DNA from: Streptomyces sp. NBC_01381
GTDB lineage: Bacteria > Actinomycetota > Actinomycetes > Streptomycetales > Streptomycetaceae
Assembly: GCF_026340305.1 (NCBI RefSeq)
Contig: NZ_JAPEPI010000001.1
Coordinates: forward strand, 3,844,001-3,908,000
Length of the DNA stretch: 64,000 nt
Direction of reading: 5' to 3'
Shown: in pieces, positions 47,680-56,182 of the stretch
Layout of the letters: the number at the start of each line of letters is the position of its first letter
Numbering within the stretch: the stretch's first letter is position 1
Translations under genes and position numbers: made by a program
Notes under the pieces: generated by a model
Seen by the model: the letters and a program-made list of their open reading frames with translations, nothing else
What the model was told of the DNA's origin: nothing
Databases searched by the model: none

Positions 47680-50600
47680 ATGACCGACACCGGCCAGGTC
47701 CCGGCCGAGGGACTGCCGGAGAACGCAGGCTTGGTGGAGCAGCCGGGCGTCGCCGCCCCGGGTGCGTACACCTACCTCGACCCCTCCGAGAATCCCGCCG
47801 AGGGCGTCGCCTCCGCCGAGGACGACGACCTGCTCCTGATGCCGGGCGCGCAGGGCGCCTGGAGCGAGGCGCAGCCGGCACCGCAGCAGCCGCAGGCCGC
47901 CGCGTACGCCGTCGCCCCGCAGGGGAGCGGTCAGCAGCCTGTGGCAGCCGATCCGTCCCTGGGTGGCCAGCCCGTGGCCGCGCAGCCGCAGAGCGCGCAG
48001 CCGCAGGCCGCGCACCAGCCGGGACCGCACGAGACGGCGGGCCGTGACAGCGGCTCGGTCGATCTGAACGGCGTCCAGCTGCCCGGCGCGACGGGCCCCG
48101 TGCCCGCCTCGCACGCCGGTCCCGCCCGCCGCCCGCTGCACCGGGGTCCTTCGGGCCCCGCCGTGCCCGACGGCACGGGCAGCCCCGTACGTTCGCTCGC
48201 CGACCGCGGGCCCGCCGGTGCGCCGCAGCACGCCGTGCCCGCGCGGCATGCGGGGCCGCCGACCGTCGGCCCCGAGTACCTCGACATCCCGCGCGACGGC
48301 GAGGGGATACTGCCGGGTCCGCAGCTCGGCGAGATCCCGCCGCAGGGGGCGACGCCGTGGACGCCGCAGCCTCAGGCCGAGCAGTTCGCGCAGCCTGCGC
48401 AGCAAGGGCAGCCGGTCGCACCAGCAGAAACGGTCGTCCCGGACGCCACACCCGCACCTCAGAACACACAGCCCACACCGGACGCACAGGTCGCGCAGGA
48501 CGCACAGGTCCCGCAGAGCACGCCGGACGTACTCGCGCCCGAGGCCCCGCAGCCCGCACCGGCCGCCGCCGAGCTGCCCGAACCCACGCCCGCCGCAACG
48601 CCCGTCGCCGGCACCCCCGCAGCCGCTTTCCCGCAGGCCGCGGACGGCGGTGAGCCCGCGTTCGCCGCCGAGGCGCTGGACGTCCCGGGTGCGCAGGACG
48701 CCGATCAGCTGTCGGCCACCGGCCAGGCCGTGCTGCCGCCGGTCGTGGACCAGCAGGTACCCGTGCCGGAGGCGAGCCAGGAGTTCCCGCTCGCCCCCGA
48801 CGACGCGCAGTTGTCAGCCGTGGGCGTGCCCGCCCACGAGGCTGCCGCCGGTCAGCAGCAGTTCGCCGTGGCCGCCGCGCAGCCCTGGGCGGACGCACCG
48901 GTTCCGGGCGACGGGCACCTCCCGCACGCCGGGCAGGGCCCGCAGATCCCGCAGGCCGTCCAGCACACGGACGCCCCGATGGCCCCCACGCCCGCGCCGC
49001 TCGGCCAGTTCGTGCCGGTCGAGGGCTCGGTACCGATGACGCCGCACCTCGCACCGACGCCTCCGCATCCGCACCCGGTGGCCGTGCCCCCGGAGCCCTT
49101 CGAGGCCCCGCAGCCGGAGCCCGCCGAGGCCGAGCCGGCCGCAGAGGCCGCACCGCAGGCGGACGCCCCGGAGACGCCGAGCACCCCGGAGACCCCGGCC
49201 CCGGTGGAAGCCGCCGAGGTCCCCCAGGTCGTCGAGGCCCCCCAAGTCGCCGAGGTCATCGAGACCGCCGAGGCCCCCGAGCCCGCGGTCCGGCCCGCAC
49301 CCCAGCCCGCGGTCACCGTGCCGGCCCCTCGTGACGGCGCGGCGTCCATGGCGGGGACGCCCGTACCGGACGCGGCGGCAACTCCCGTACCGGACACGGC
49401 AGAAGCACCCGTCGCCGCCGAGGCGCCGGAGCCCGTGGCCGAGACAGCCGAGTCGGCAGCGGAACCGGAACCGGCGGTCGAAACCGAAGCCGAAGCCGAA
49501 ACCGCAGCAACAGCGGCAGCCGAGCCCGAGCCCGCCGAACTGCCCGAGCCCGCCACCCCGGTGGAGCTCGCGGACGAGCCCGCTCCCGTTCAGGCGGCAG
49601 AGCCCGCCGAGCCCGTGGACCCGGCTCAGCCGGCCCACCCGGTGGAGTCCGCCGCGGCCCCCGGCTACGACGACGCCGAACGCGAAGCCGTCCTGCGCGT
49701 CATGCGCGAGCGCCGCGACATCCGCAACGGCTTCCGCGGCGACCCGATCCCGCACGAGGTCCTGCTCCGTGTCCTCGAGGCGGCCCACACGGCGCCGTCC
49801 GTCGGCCACTCCCAGCCCTGGGACTTCGTCGTCATCCGCTCGGCGGAGACCCGCCGCACCATGCACGAGCTGGCCATGCGCCAGAAGGACGCGTACGCCA
49901 AGTCGCTCCCCAAGGGCCGTGCCAAGCAGTTCAAGGAACTGAAGATCGAGGCGATCCTCGACACCCCGGTGAACATCGTGGTCACCGCCGACCCGACCCG
50001 CGGCGGCCGCCACACCCTGGGCCGCCACACGCAGCCGCAGATGGCTCCGTACTCCTCGGCCCTGGCCGTCGAGAACCTCTGGCTCGCGGCGCGCGCCGAG
50101 GGCCTCGGCGTCGGCTGGGTCAGCTTCTTCGACGAACGCGAGATGGTCAGAACCCTCGGTCTTCCCGAGCACCTCGAAGTGGTGGCCTATCTCTGTGTCG
50201 GATACGTCGACGAGTTCCCGGAGGAGCCCGAGCTGATGCAGGCAGGCTGGTCCAAGCGCCGCCCGCTCTCCTGGGTCGTACACGAGGAGACGTACGGCCG
50301 CCGCGCGCTGCCCGGCGAGGACCCGCACGACCTGCTGGCCGAGACCGTCTCCAACATCCGCCCGCTGGACGCGAAGGCGCTCGGCGAGGCGTGGGAACGC
50401 CAGAAGCGGATGACGAAGCCGCCGGGCGCACTCGGCATGCTGGAGATCATCTCCGCGCAGCTTTCGGGGCTTTCCCGGCAGTGCCCGCCGCCGATCCCGG
50501 AGCCCGCGGCCGTCGCGATCTTCGCGGGCGACCACGGCGTGCACGCCCAGGGCGTCACCGCCTGGCCCCAGGAGGTGACGGCCCAGATGGTCGCCAACTT

Positions 50601-51381
50601 CCTCGGCGGCGGCGCGGTCTGCAACGCCTTCGCCAACCAGGTGGGCGCCGAGGTCTGCGTCATCGACGTGGGCGTGGCCAGTGAACTCCCGGCGACGCCG
50701 GGCCTGCTGCCCCGCAAGGTGCGCGCGGGTACGGCGGACATGACGACCGGTCCCGCGCTGACCCGCGAGGAGGTCAAGGCTGCGATCGAGGTAGGCATCG
50801 AGACGGCCCGCGACCTCGTCGCGGCAGGCAACAAGGCCCTGCTCACCGGCGAGATGGGCATCGCGAACACGACGGCGTCCGCGGCGCTCATCTCCGTCTA
50901 CACGGACGTGGACGCGGCGGAGGTCACCGGCCGCGGCACCGGCATCAACGACGAGATGCACGCCCGCAAGGTCGAGGTGGTCCGGCGCGCCCTGGACCTC
51001 CACAAGCCGGACCCGGCCGACCCGATCGGCGTCCTCGCGGCGATCGGCGGCCTGGAGCACGCGGCGATGGTCGGCCTCCTCCTCGGCGGAGCCTCCCTCC
51101 GAACCCCCGTCATCCTGGACGGCGTGAGCGCCGGCGCGGCGGCCCTGGTCGCCCGCGCCATCGCCCCCGAGGTCCTCGCGGCCTGCATCGCGGGCCACCG
51201 CAGCGCGGAGCCGGGCCACGTGGCAGCCCTGAACAAGCTGGGCCTGCGCCCCTTGGTAGACCTGGACCTCCGCCTGGGCGAGGGCACAGGAGCCCTGCTC
51301 GCCCTCCCGGTGGTCCAGAGCGCGGCAAGGGCGATGCACGAGGTGGCAACGTTCGACTCGGCGGGAGTCACGGAGAAGTAG
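47680..51381 (+). CDS. Fusion: Pro/Ala-rich N-terminus + BluB + CobT
   Basis: 1233 residues. Residues 1-~660 are low-complexity, rich in Pro, Ala, Glu and Gln, largely disordered. From ~662 a BluB domain (YDDAEREAVLRVMRERRDIRNGF, AHTAPSVGHSQPWDFVVI, AEGLGVGWVSFFDE) would cleave FMN to 5,6-dimethylbenzimidazole. From ~887 CobT (PPGALGMLE, FAGDHGVHAQGVTAWP, GEMGIANTTASAAL, GRGTGINDEMHARKV, HRSAEPGH) would convert it with nicotinate mononucleotide to alpha-ribazole phosphate. Making and using the base on one chain suggests channelling. ATG 47680 follows GAGGGG by 5 bases. The long tail shows no signal peptide or membrane helix. Confidence 0.88.
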   Translation: MTDTGQVPAEGLPENAGLVEQPGVAAPGAYTYLDPSENPAEGVASAEDDDLLLMPGAQGAWSEAQPAPQQPQAAAYAVAPQGSGQQPVAADPSLGGQPVAAQPQSAQPQAAHQPGPHETAGRDSGSVDLNGVQLPGATGPVPASHAGPARRPLHRGPSGPAVPDGTGSPVRSLADRGPAGAPQHAVPARHAGPPTVGPEYLDIPRDGEGILPGPQLGEIPPQGATPWTPQPQAEQFAQPAQQGQPVAPAETVVPDATPAPQNTQPTPDAQVAQDAQVPQSTPDVLAPEAPQPAPAAAELPEPTPAATPVAGTPAAAFPQAADGGEPAFAAEALDVPGAQDADQLSATGQAVLPPVVDQQVPVPEASQEFPLAPDDAQLSAVGVPAHEAAAGQQQFAVAAAQPWADAPVPGDGHLPHAGQGPQIPQAVQHTDAPMAPTPAPLGQFVPVEGSVPMTPHLAPTPPHPHPVAVPPEPFEAPQPEPAEAEPAAEAAPQADAPETPSTPETPAPVEAAEVPQVVEAPQVAEVIETAEAPEPAVRPAPQPAVTVPAPRDGAASMAGTPVPDAAATPVPDTAEAPVAAEAPEPVAETAESAAEPEPAVETEAEAETAATAAAEPEPAELPEPATPVELADEPAPVQAAEPAEPVDPAQPAHPVESAAAPGYDDAEREAVLRVMRERRDIRNGFRGDPIPHEVLLRVLEAAHTAPSVGHSQPWDFVVIRSAETRRTMHELAMRQKDAYAKSLPKGRAKQFKELKIEAILDTPVNIVVTADPTRGGRHTLGRHTQPQMAPYSSALAVENLWLAARAEGLGVGWVSFFDEREMVRTLGLPEHLEVVAYLCVGYVDEFPEEPELMQAGWSKRRPLSWVVHEETYGRRALPGEDPHDLLAETVSNIRPLDAKALGEAWERQKRMTKPPGALGMLEIISAQLSGLSRQCPPPIPEPAAVAIFAGDHGVHAQGVTAWPQEVTAQMVANFLGGGAVCNAFANQVGAEVCVIDVGVASELPATPGLLPRKVRAGTADMTTGPALTREEVKAAIEVGIETARDLVAAGNKALLTGEMGIANTTASAALISVYTDVDAAEVTGRGTGINDEMHARKVEVVRRALDLHKPDPADPIGVLAAIGGLEHAAMVGLLLGGASLRTPVILDGVSAGAAALVARAIAPEVLAACIAGHRSAEPGHVAALNKLGLRPLVDLDLRLGEGTGALLALPVVQSAARAMHEVATFDSAGVTEK

Positions 51382-51433
51382 CAACGCCGGCCCACCCGTC
51401 CCGCCCGCGCGTTTGTGGGCAGGCGTTCCGCCT

Positions 51434-51467
51434 GGGGGTCCCCCCAGGCCCTTCAGGCACTGGGGGA
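51434..51467. repeat. Palindromic repeat related to type C
   Basis: GGGGGTCCCCCCAGGCC, CTTCA, then GGCACTGGGGGA: same architecture as the element at 28583-28615 (GGGG-TC-CCCC followed by a stem-loop and TGGGG) but with a different stem. Located 52 bases after the bluB-cobT stop, where it may also act as a terminator. Confidence 0.6.
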
Positions 51468-51608
51468 TGGAACGGGTGGGCCCAAACGCCCACGGCCCGC
51501 AGACGAACGGGGCCGTAAAGTGAACCGCACCCAGAACCCGCACCTCAGCGCCGCTCCACCGCCGCAGCGGCCCGCACAACCCCCCGCCTCGCGAGGAGCC
51601 GCAACGCC

Positions 51609-52841
51609 ATGGCAGAAAACCCCGCCTACCCCGTAGGCCTCCGCCTCACCGGCCGCCGCGCGGTCGTCCTCGGCGGCGGCCAAGTGGCCCAGCGCCGCCT
51701 CCCCGCCCTCATCGCGGCAGGCGCCGACGTCCTCCTCGTATCGCCGACCGCGACACCCTCCGTAGAGGCGATGGCGGACGCGGGCGAGATCACCTGGGAG
51801 CGCCGCCCCTATGCGGAGGGCGACCTCAAGGACGCCTGGTACGCCCTCATCGCCACCGGCGACACCGAGGCGAACACCGCGGCCTCCGCGGAAGCGGAAG
51901 CGCACCGCGTCTGGTGCGTACGTTCCGACGACGCCGACGCGGCCACGGCCCTGACCCCCGCGACCGGCCGCTCCGAAGGCGTCACGGTCGCCGTCCTCAC
52001 CACGGACATCCACGGCCGCGACCCCCGCCGCACCGCCGCCATCCGCGACGCGGTCGTCGAGGGCCTGCGCGACGGCACGCTCGTGGCCCCCCACCACCGC
52101 ACCCGCACCCCCGGCGTCGCCCTGGTCGGTGGCGGCCCCGGCGACCCGGACCTGATCACGGTCCGCGGCCGCCGCCTGCTCGCCGAGGCGGACGTGGTCA
52201 TCGCCGACCGGCTCGGCCCGCGCGACCTCCTCGACGAACTGCCGCCGCACGTCGAGGTGATCGACGCCGCGAAGATCCCGTACGGCCGTTTCATGGCCCA
52301 GGAAGCCATCAACAACGCCCTCATCGAGCACGCCAAGCAGGGCAAGTCGGTCGTCCGCCTCAAGGGCGGCGACCCCTTCGTCTTCGGCCGTGGCATGGAG
52401 GAGGCCCAGGCGCTCGCCGAGGCCGGCATCCCCTGCACGGTCGTCCCCGGCATCTCCAGCTCGATCTCGGTCCCGGGCGCCGCGGGCATCCCCGTCACGC
52501 ACCGCGGCGTCGCCCACGAGTTCACGGTCGTCAGCGGCCACGTGGCCCCGGACGACGAGCGCTCCCTGGTCGACTGGCCGTCCCTGGCCAAGCTGCGCGG
52601 CACCCTCGTCGTCCTGATGGGCGTGGACAAGATCGGCAAGATCGCCGAGGCGCTCACCGCGCACGGCAGGTCACCCGAGACCCCCGTCGCCCTCATCCAG
52701 GAGGGCACGACCGCGGCCCAGCGCCGCGTGGACGCCACCCTCGCCACGGTCGCCGCCCAGGTCGCGGCGCACGAGGTGAAGCCGCCGGCGGTCATCGTCA
52801 TCGGCGACGTGGTGAACGTGGGCCCCGGCCGCTCAGCGTGA
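51609..52841 (+). CDS. cysG: Uroporphyrinogen-III C-methyltransferase / precorrin-2 dehydrogenase (CysG-type)
   Basis: 410 residues. N-terminal ~150 residues are the NAD-dependent precorrin-2 dehydrogenase/ferrochelatase part (VGLRLTGRRAVVLGGGQVAQRRLPAL, WCVRSDDADAA). From about 160 follows the SUMT domain (VALVGGGPGDPDLITVRGRRLLAEADVVIADRL, VRLKGGDPFVFGRGMEEAQAL, VPGISSSISVPGAAGIPVTHR). Makes precorrin-2, the branch point to siroheme and cobalamin, matching its neighbours cobL and bluB-cobT. ATG 51609 after GAGGAGCCGC. The dehydrogenase part is shorter than in enterobacterial CysG (457 residues). Confidence 0.9.
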   Translation: MAENPAYPVGLRLTGRRAVVLGGGQVAQRRLPALIAAGADVLLVSPTATPSVEAMADAGEITWERRPYAEGDLKDAWYALIATGDTEANTAASAEAEAHRVWCVRSDDADAATALTPATGRSEGVTVAVLTTDIHGRDPRRTAAIRDAVVEGLRDGTLVAPHHRTRTPGVALVGGGPGDPDLITVRGRRLLAEADVVIADRLGPRDLLDELPPHVEVIDAAKIPYGRFMAQEAINNALIEHAKQGKSVVRLKGGDPFVFGRGMEEAQALAEAGIPCTVVPGISSSISVPGAAGIPVTHRGVAHEFTVVSGHVAPDDERSLVDWPSLAKLRGTLVVLMGVDKIGKIAEALTAHGRSPETPVALIQEGTTAAQRRVDATLATVAAQVAAHEVKPPAVIVIGDVVNVGPGRSA

Positions 52842-52913
52842 CGGTGTGCACAGCCCCGCGTAACCACCACGAGCCCCAACGTAACCACCGGTAACCCAAC
52901 CCGCCCCCGGGCG

Positions 52914-52942
52914 TTGGCACCACACCCAGGACAAGGCAGTAT
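52914..52942 (+). promoter_or_regulatory. Leaderless promoter of the second SpoU methyltransferase
   Basis: TTGGCA (52914-52919) and CAGTAT (52937-52942) are 17 bases apart; the -10 ends 6 bases before GTG 52949. Confidence 0.5.
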
Positions 52943-52948
52943 CACCCT

Positions 52949-53767
52949 GTGGCTGATCTCATCACCGTTGACGACCCCGCCGACCCGCGCCTGCGCGACT
53001 ACACGGGCCTGACCGACGTAGAACTGCGCCGCAAGCGCGAGCCCGCCGAGGGCCTGTTCATCGCCGAGGGCGAGAAGGTGATCAGGCGCGCCAAGCAGGC
53101 GGGCTACGAGATGCGCTCGATGCTGCTCTCCGCGAAGTGGGTCGACGTCATGCGGGACGTCATCGACGAGGTCCCGGCTCCCGTGTACGCGGTCAACCCG
53201 GACCTCGCCGAACAGGTCACCGGCTACCACGTGCACCGCGGCGCCCTCGCCTCGATGCAGCGCAAGCCGCTGCCGACCGCCGACGAACTCCTGACCACGG
53301 CCCGCCGTGTCGTGGTCATGGAGTCGGTCAACGACCACACGAACATCGGCGCGATCTTCCGCAGCGCCGCCGCCCTCGGCATGGACGCGGTCCTGCTCTC
53401 ACCGGACTGCGCCGACCCGCTCTACCGCCGCTCGGTGAAGGTCTCCATGGGCGCGGTCTTCTCCGTCCCGTACGCCCGCCTCGAATCCTGGCCCAAGGGC
53501 CTGGACGGCGTACGCGAAGCGGGCTTCAACCTCCTCGCGCTCACCCCGGACGAGAAGGCGAAGACCCTGGACGAGGCGGCCCCGCACCGCATGGACCGGG
53601 TGGCGCTGATGCTGGGAGCGGAGGGCGACGGCCTCTCCACCCAGGCCCTGGTCGCCGCCGACGAATGGGTCCGCATCCCGATGGCCCACGGCGTCGACTC
53701 GCTCAACGTGGGAGCGGCCGCGGCGGTCGCCTTCTATGCCGTGGCGACGGGCCGCCCTCAGCTCTGA
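52949..53767 (+). CDS. TrmH/SpoU-family RNA 2'-O-ribose methyltransferase
   Basis: 272 residues. N-terminal RNA-binding part (LRRKREPAEGLFIAEGEKVIRRA, LSAKW) and the SPOUT knot: motif 1 VVMESVNDHTNIGAIFRSAAALG, motif 2 VALMLGAEGDGLSTQALVAAD, motif 3 VRIPMAHGVDSLNVGAAAAVAFY. Expected to methylate a ribose 2'-OH in rRNA or tRNA. GTG 52949 is the leaderless start. Its end overlaps the convergent kinase gene by 10 bases. Different subgroup from 3959-4804. Confidence 0.9.
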   Translation: MADLITVDDPADPRLRDYTGLTDVELRRKREPAEGLFIAEGEKVIRRAKQAGYEMRSMLLSAKWVDVMRDVIDEVPAPVYAVNPDLAEQVTGYHVHRGALASMQRKPLPTADELLTTARRVVVMESVNDHTNIGAIFRSAAALGMDAVLLSPDCADPLYRRSVKVSMGAVFSVPYARLESWPKGLDGVREAGFNLLALTPDEKAKTLDEAAPHRMDRVALMLGAEGDGLSTQALVAADEWVRIPMAHGVDSLNVGAAAAVAFYAVATGRPQL

Positions 53768-55050
53768 GAGCCCGGCCCCGGGCCTTCGGCCGGCTGCGCC
53801 GCACGCACATCGTGTACGCCGCTGTCGCCGAGCCCCTGCGCGGGCCCCTGGCACCCCTGCGCCGCCGCGATGCCGAGGGCCACCAGGAGCGTCACGACGA
53901 CGAACACGAAGAGCCGCTGCCGCAGCAGCCGCGGATTGGCCGGCCTGCGGCCCGTGCCGGTGGCCCGGGGCCCGGATCTGCCACCGGAGCGGGTGGTGTT
54001 CCTGGACGGCGCGGGACGTGAACCCGACCGGGAAGAACCGGTACCGGCACGCGATGAACCGGTCCGTGACGCACCCGGCCGCGACGAACTGGGCCGCGGC
54101 GGGGGAGTGCCCTGCGGATGACGCCGCTGCGTGCGCTGGTCCGCGTACTCCTCGGTGAGCCGTCCCGTGGGCCTGTCCTGGTCGTGCCGGGGCGCGGGCG
54201 GCCGTACGTCGCTCAGCCCGCCTTGGGCCTCACGGGCCGCGATCTCCTTGAGTCTGAGCGACAGTTGGAGGGTGCTTGGCCGCTCCTCCGGGTCCTTGGC
54301 GAGGCAGGCCCGGATGAGCGGGGCGAGCGCGTCCGGCACCCCGCCGAGCTGCGCCTCCTCATGGACGACCCGGTAGAGCATGACCTCCGAACTGCCGTGC
54401 CCGAAGGGCGAGTCCGCCATCCCCGCGTACGCGAGCGTGGCGCCCAGGGCGAACACGTCGGTGGCGGGGGTGACGGCGGCGCCGCGCACCTGCTCGGGCG
54501 CGAGGAAGCCGGGCGACCCGACGGCCGTACCGACGTGGGTCAGCGTCGAGGCGCCGGTCGCCCAGGCGATCCCGAAGTCAATGATCCGCGGCCCCTTCGG
54601 GGACAGCAGGATGTTCGACGGCTTGAGATCACGGTGTACGACACCGGCCTCGTGCACGGCGACAAGACCCTCGGCAAGCGCCGAACCGACCACCGCCACC
54701 TCGGCCGCGGTGAGCGGCCCCTCGGCGGCGACCTTGTCGTGCAGGGAGGGCCCGGGAACGTACTGCGTGGCGAACCACGGCCGGTCGGCGTCGAGATCGG
54801 CGGCGACGAGGCGGGCCGTACAACCGCCCCTGATCCGGCGGGCCGCGGAGACCTCCCGCGCGAAGCGCGAACGGAACTCCTGATCCTCCGCCAGATCGGG
54901 CCGGATCACCTTCAGGGCGACGCGCTGCCCCCGCCGGTCCGACCCCAGATAGACGACACCCATGCCGCCTGCGCCCAGCCGCCTGTGCAGTCTGAACGAG
55001 CCGACGACACGCGGGTCCTCGCGCCGGAGCCGCATCATCGCCATGTCCAT
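53758..55050 (-). CDS. Membrane-anchored Ser/Thr protein kinase (Hanks type)
   Basis: 430 residues. Kinase domain: glycine loop RRLGAGGMGVVYLG, catalytic Lys47 in VALKVI, HRDLKPSN, DFG (IIDFGIAW) and APE (FLAPEQVRG). A Ser/Pro/Arg-rich juxtamembrane linker (about 285-385) leads to one transmembrane helix (LFVFVVVTLLVALGIAAA) and a very short outside tail, so no extracellular PASTA sensor. ATG 55050 (MDMAMMRLRRED) is chosen; the frame is open further upstream. Divergent from the small gene at 55246. Confidence 0.9.
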   Translation of the reverse strand: MDMAMMRLRREDPRVVGSFRLHRRLGAGGMGVVYLGSDRRGQRVALKVIRPDLAEDQEFRSRFAREVSAARRIRGGCTARLVAADLDADRPWFATQYVPGPSLHDKVAAEGPLTAAEVAVVGSALAEGLVAVHEAGVVHRDLKPSNILLSPKGPRIIDFGIAWATGASTLTHVGTAVGSPGFLAPEQVRGAAVTPATDVFALGATLAYAGMADSPFGHGSSEVMLYRVVHEEAQLGGVPDALAPLIRACLAKDPEERPSTLQLSLRLKEIAAREAQGGLSDVRPPAPRHDQDRPTGRLTEEYADQRTQRRHPQGTPPPRPSSSRPGASRTGSSRAGTGSSRSGSRPAPSRNTTRSGGRSGPRATGTGRRPANPRLLRQRLFVFVVVTLLVALGIAAAQGCQGPAQGLGDSGVHDVRAAQPAEGPGPGSQS

Positions 55051-55245
55051 CCCCGCTGCCCGGTCCGTTGTCGAGCCACAGCTTACGTTTCCGCGGCCGG
55101 GCAGGTGCAGAGGCCGCGCCCTCGCGGCCCGACCGATTGTCAGTGCCGGGTGGGAAACTTGAAGAGTGCTCAGGGGACCGGGGAGGAACGGGCGTTGGCT
55201 CTGCCCTGCCTCCCAACCATCCATCGCTGAAGGGGGATTGATCCC

Positions 55246-55512
55246 GTGAAGGGTGATCGCGTGGAGATAGTCGTGGACGCCGGGGACACGACGCGAACGT
55301 ACGAGGTGGTGGCGAGCCGAGCGGGCCGGCGGGTGGAGACGGCGGTCCGCAGAGGAGTGGTCGAAGTGAGCGAAGTCACCCGCAGCGGCTCCGTCGTGCG
55401 GACGGCACGGTTCATGGCGACGCGGGTGCTCGCCCTCGTCGAGCAGCCCGTCCCGCGGGAGGACACATCCGAGCAGGCCGCCCGCCCCCTCCGGGAAGAC
55501 CCTGAGACCTAG
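55246..55512 (+). CDS. Small conserved-looking protein, unknown function
   Basis: 88 residues, GTG 55246 behind GAAGGGGGATTGATCCC. Beta-rich first half with alternating charged residues (RVEIVVDAGDTTRTYEVVASRAGRRVETAVRRGVVEVSEV in parts) and an acidic C-terminal tail. No signal, no membrane helix, no family recognised. The proportions and codon use look like a real gene. Lies between the divergent kinase gene and a small membrane protein gene; a link with the kinase is only positional. Confidence 0.65.
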   Translation: MKGDRVEIVVDAGDTTRTYEVVASRAGRRVETAVRRGVVEVSEVTRSGSVVRTARFMATRVLALVEQPVPREDTSEQAARPLREDPET

Positions 55513-55630
55513 GACCCCGTCTCCACCCATGGGAGTACATGAGGGGCGATCGGTCATCCTTCGGGAGGCCCGGCAATCGGTACGAGGGCATGACGCCCAG
55601 GAAGCTCCGCGCACCTAGATTTGAGGTCAA

Positions 55631-55674
55631 GCGGCGGGTGCAGCACTCGTCCCCCGAGGTCAGACACCCGCCGC
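55631..55674 (+). promoter_or_regulatory. Hairpin in front of the small membrane protein gene
   Basis: GCGGCGGGTG (55631-55640) and CACCCGCCGC (55665-55674) form a perfect 10-base-pair stem with a 24-base loop, 37 bases before the start. May terminate the upstream gene or stabilise/regulate the leader. Confidence 0.45.
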
Positions 55675-55710
55675 TGCCAAGTTCATACAGACTCGGTCAG
55701 GAGAGGAACC

Positions 55711-55917
55711 ATGGCGGACACGGCATCGCGGACGATGATCCGCACGCAGGGACGTAGGGCTTTCGCCACGTTCGGCGTCCGCCCGTCCGGCACGCGCCAT
55801 CCCTTGGTGGCGACGGCCATGGTTCTTCCCTTGGCGGCCCTGCTCGTAGTCGTCTTCGGCGGCTGGGAAGCGGTGGTCACACAGGCGTCGTCCGTGGGCG
55901 TGATGCTGGGGCGCTGA
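55711..55917 (+). CDS. Small single-pass membrane protein, unknown function
   Basis: 68 residues, ATG 55711 with GGAGAGGAACC upstream. A basic N-terminal half (SRTMIRTQGRRAFATFGVRPSGTRH) precedes one long hydrophobic helix (PLVATAMVLPLAALLVVVFGGWEAV) and a short outside tail. No family recognised. It is followed 93 bases later by a strong T-tract terminator, so it ends a transcript. Confidence 0.6.
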   Translation: MADTASRTMIRTQGRRAFATFGVRPSGTRHPLVATAMVLPLAALLVVVFGGWEAVVTQASSVGVMLGR

Positions 55918-56010
55918 GCGGCGCCCCGGGCCCGGATGAGCGGTCCGGGCGGGGACATCCGGCCAGGAAACCCCGTGGGGACGGGGGTGCGGCGGACGGC
56001 AATGAGAAAT

Positions 56011-56046
56011 GCCCGCGCAGCTGGGGAGCTGCGCGGGCCTTTCTTT
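56011..56046 (+). terminator. Intrinsic terminator with T-tract
   Basis: GCCCGCGCAGCT (56011-56022) and AGCTGCGCGGGC (56027-56038) around a GGGG loop, followed by CTTTCTTT. The most classical rho-independent terminator in the window. Confidence 0.9.
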
Positions 56047-56066
56047 GCGCGGGGCTCCGCCGGGGT

Positions 56067-56128
56067 CCTTGGGCGCCGTTGATCACCGGCTCCGCCGAGT
56101 TCGTCCTCAAACGCCGGACGGGCTGGAA
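56067..56128. repeat. Interspersed repeat (type B), uninterrupted copy
   Basis: Contains GCCGTTGATCACCGGC, GCCGAGTTCGTCCTC and GCCGGACGGGCTGGA, ending in the stem CTGGAAATCCAG. Matches 27799-27844 at 45 of 46 positions and provides the intact form against which the insertion at 27845 is recognised. Confidence 0.75.
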
Positions 56129-56182
56129 ATCCAGCCCGCGTACGCTCACGGGCAGCACCGATCGATGTATGCCGGGGGACCC

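Noticed and set aside
48814..51579. 921-codon open frame antisense to bluB-cobT
   Set aside because: Mirror of the Pro/Ala-rich region; Gly/Arg/Leu repeats only, no domain.
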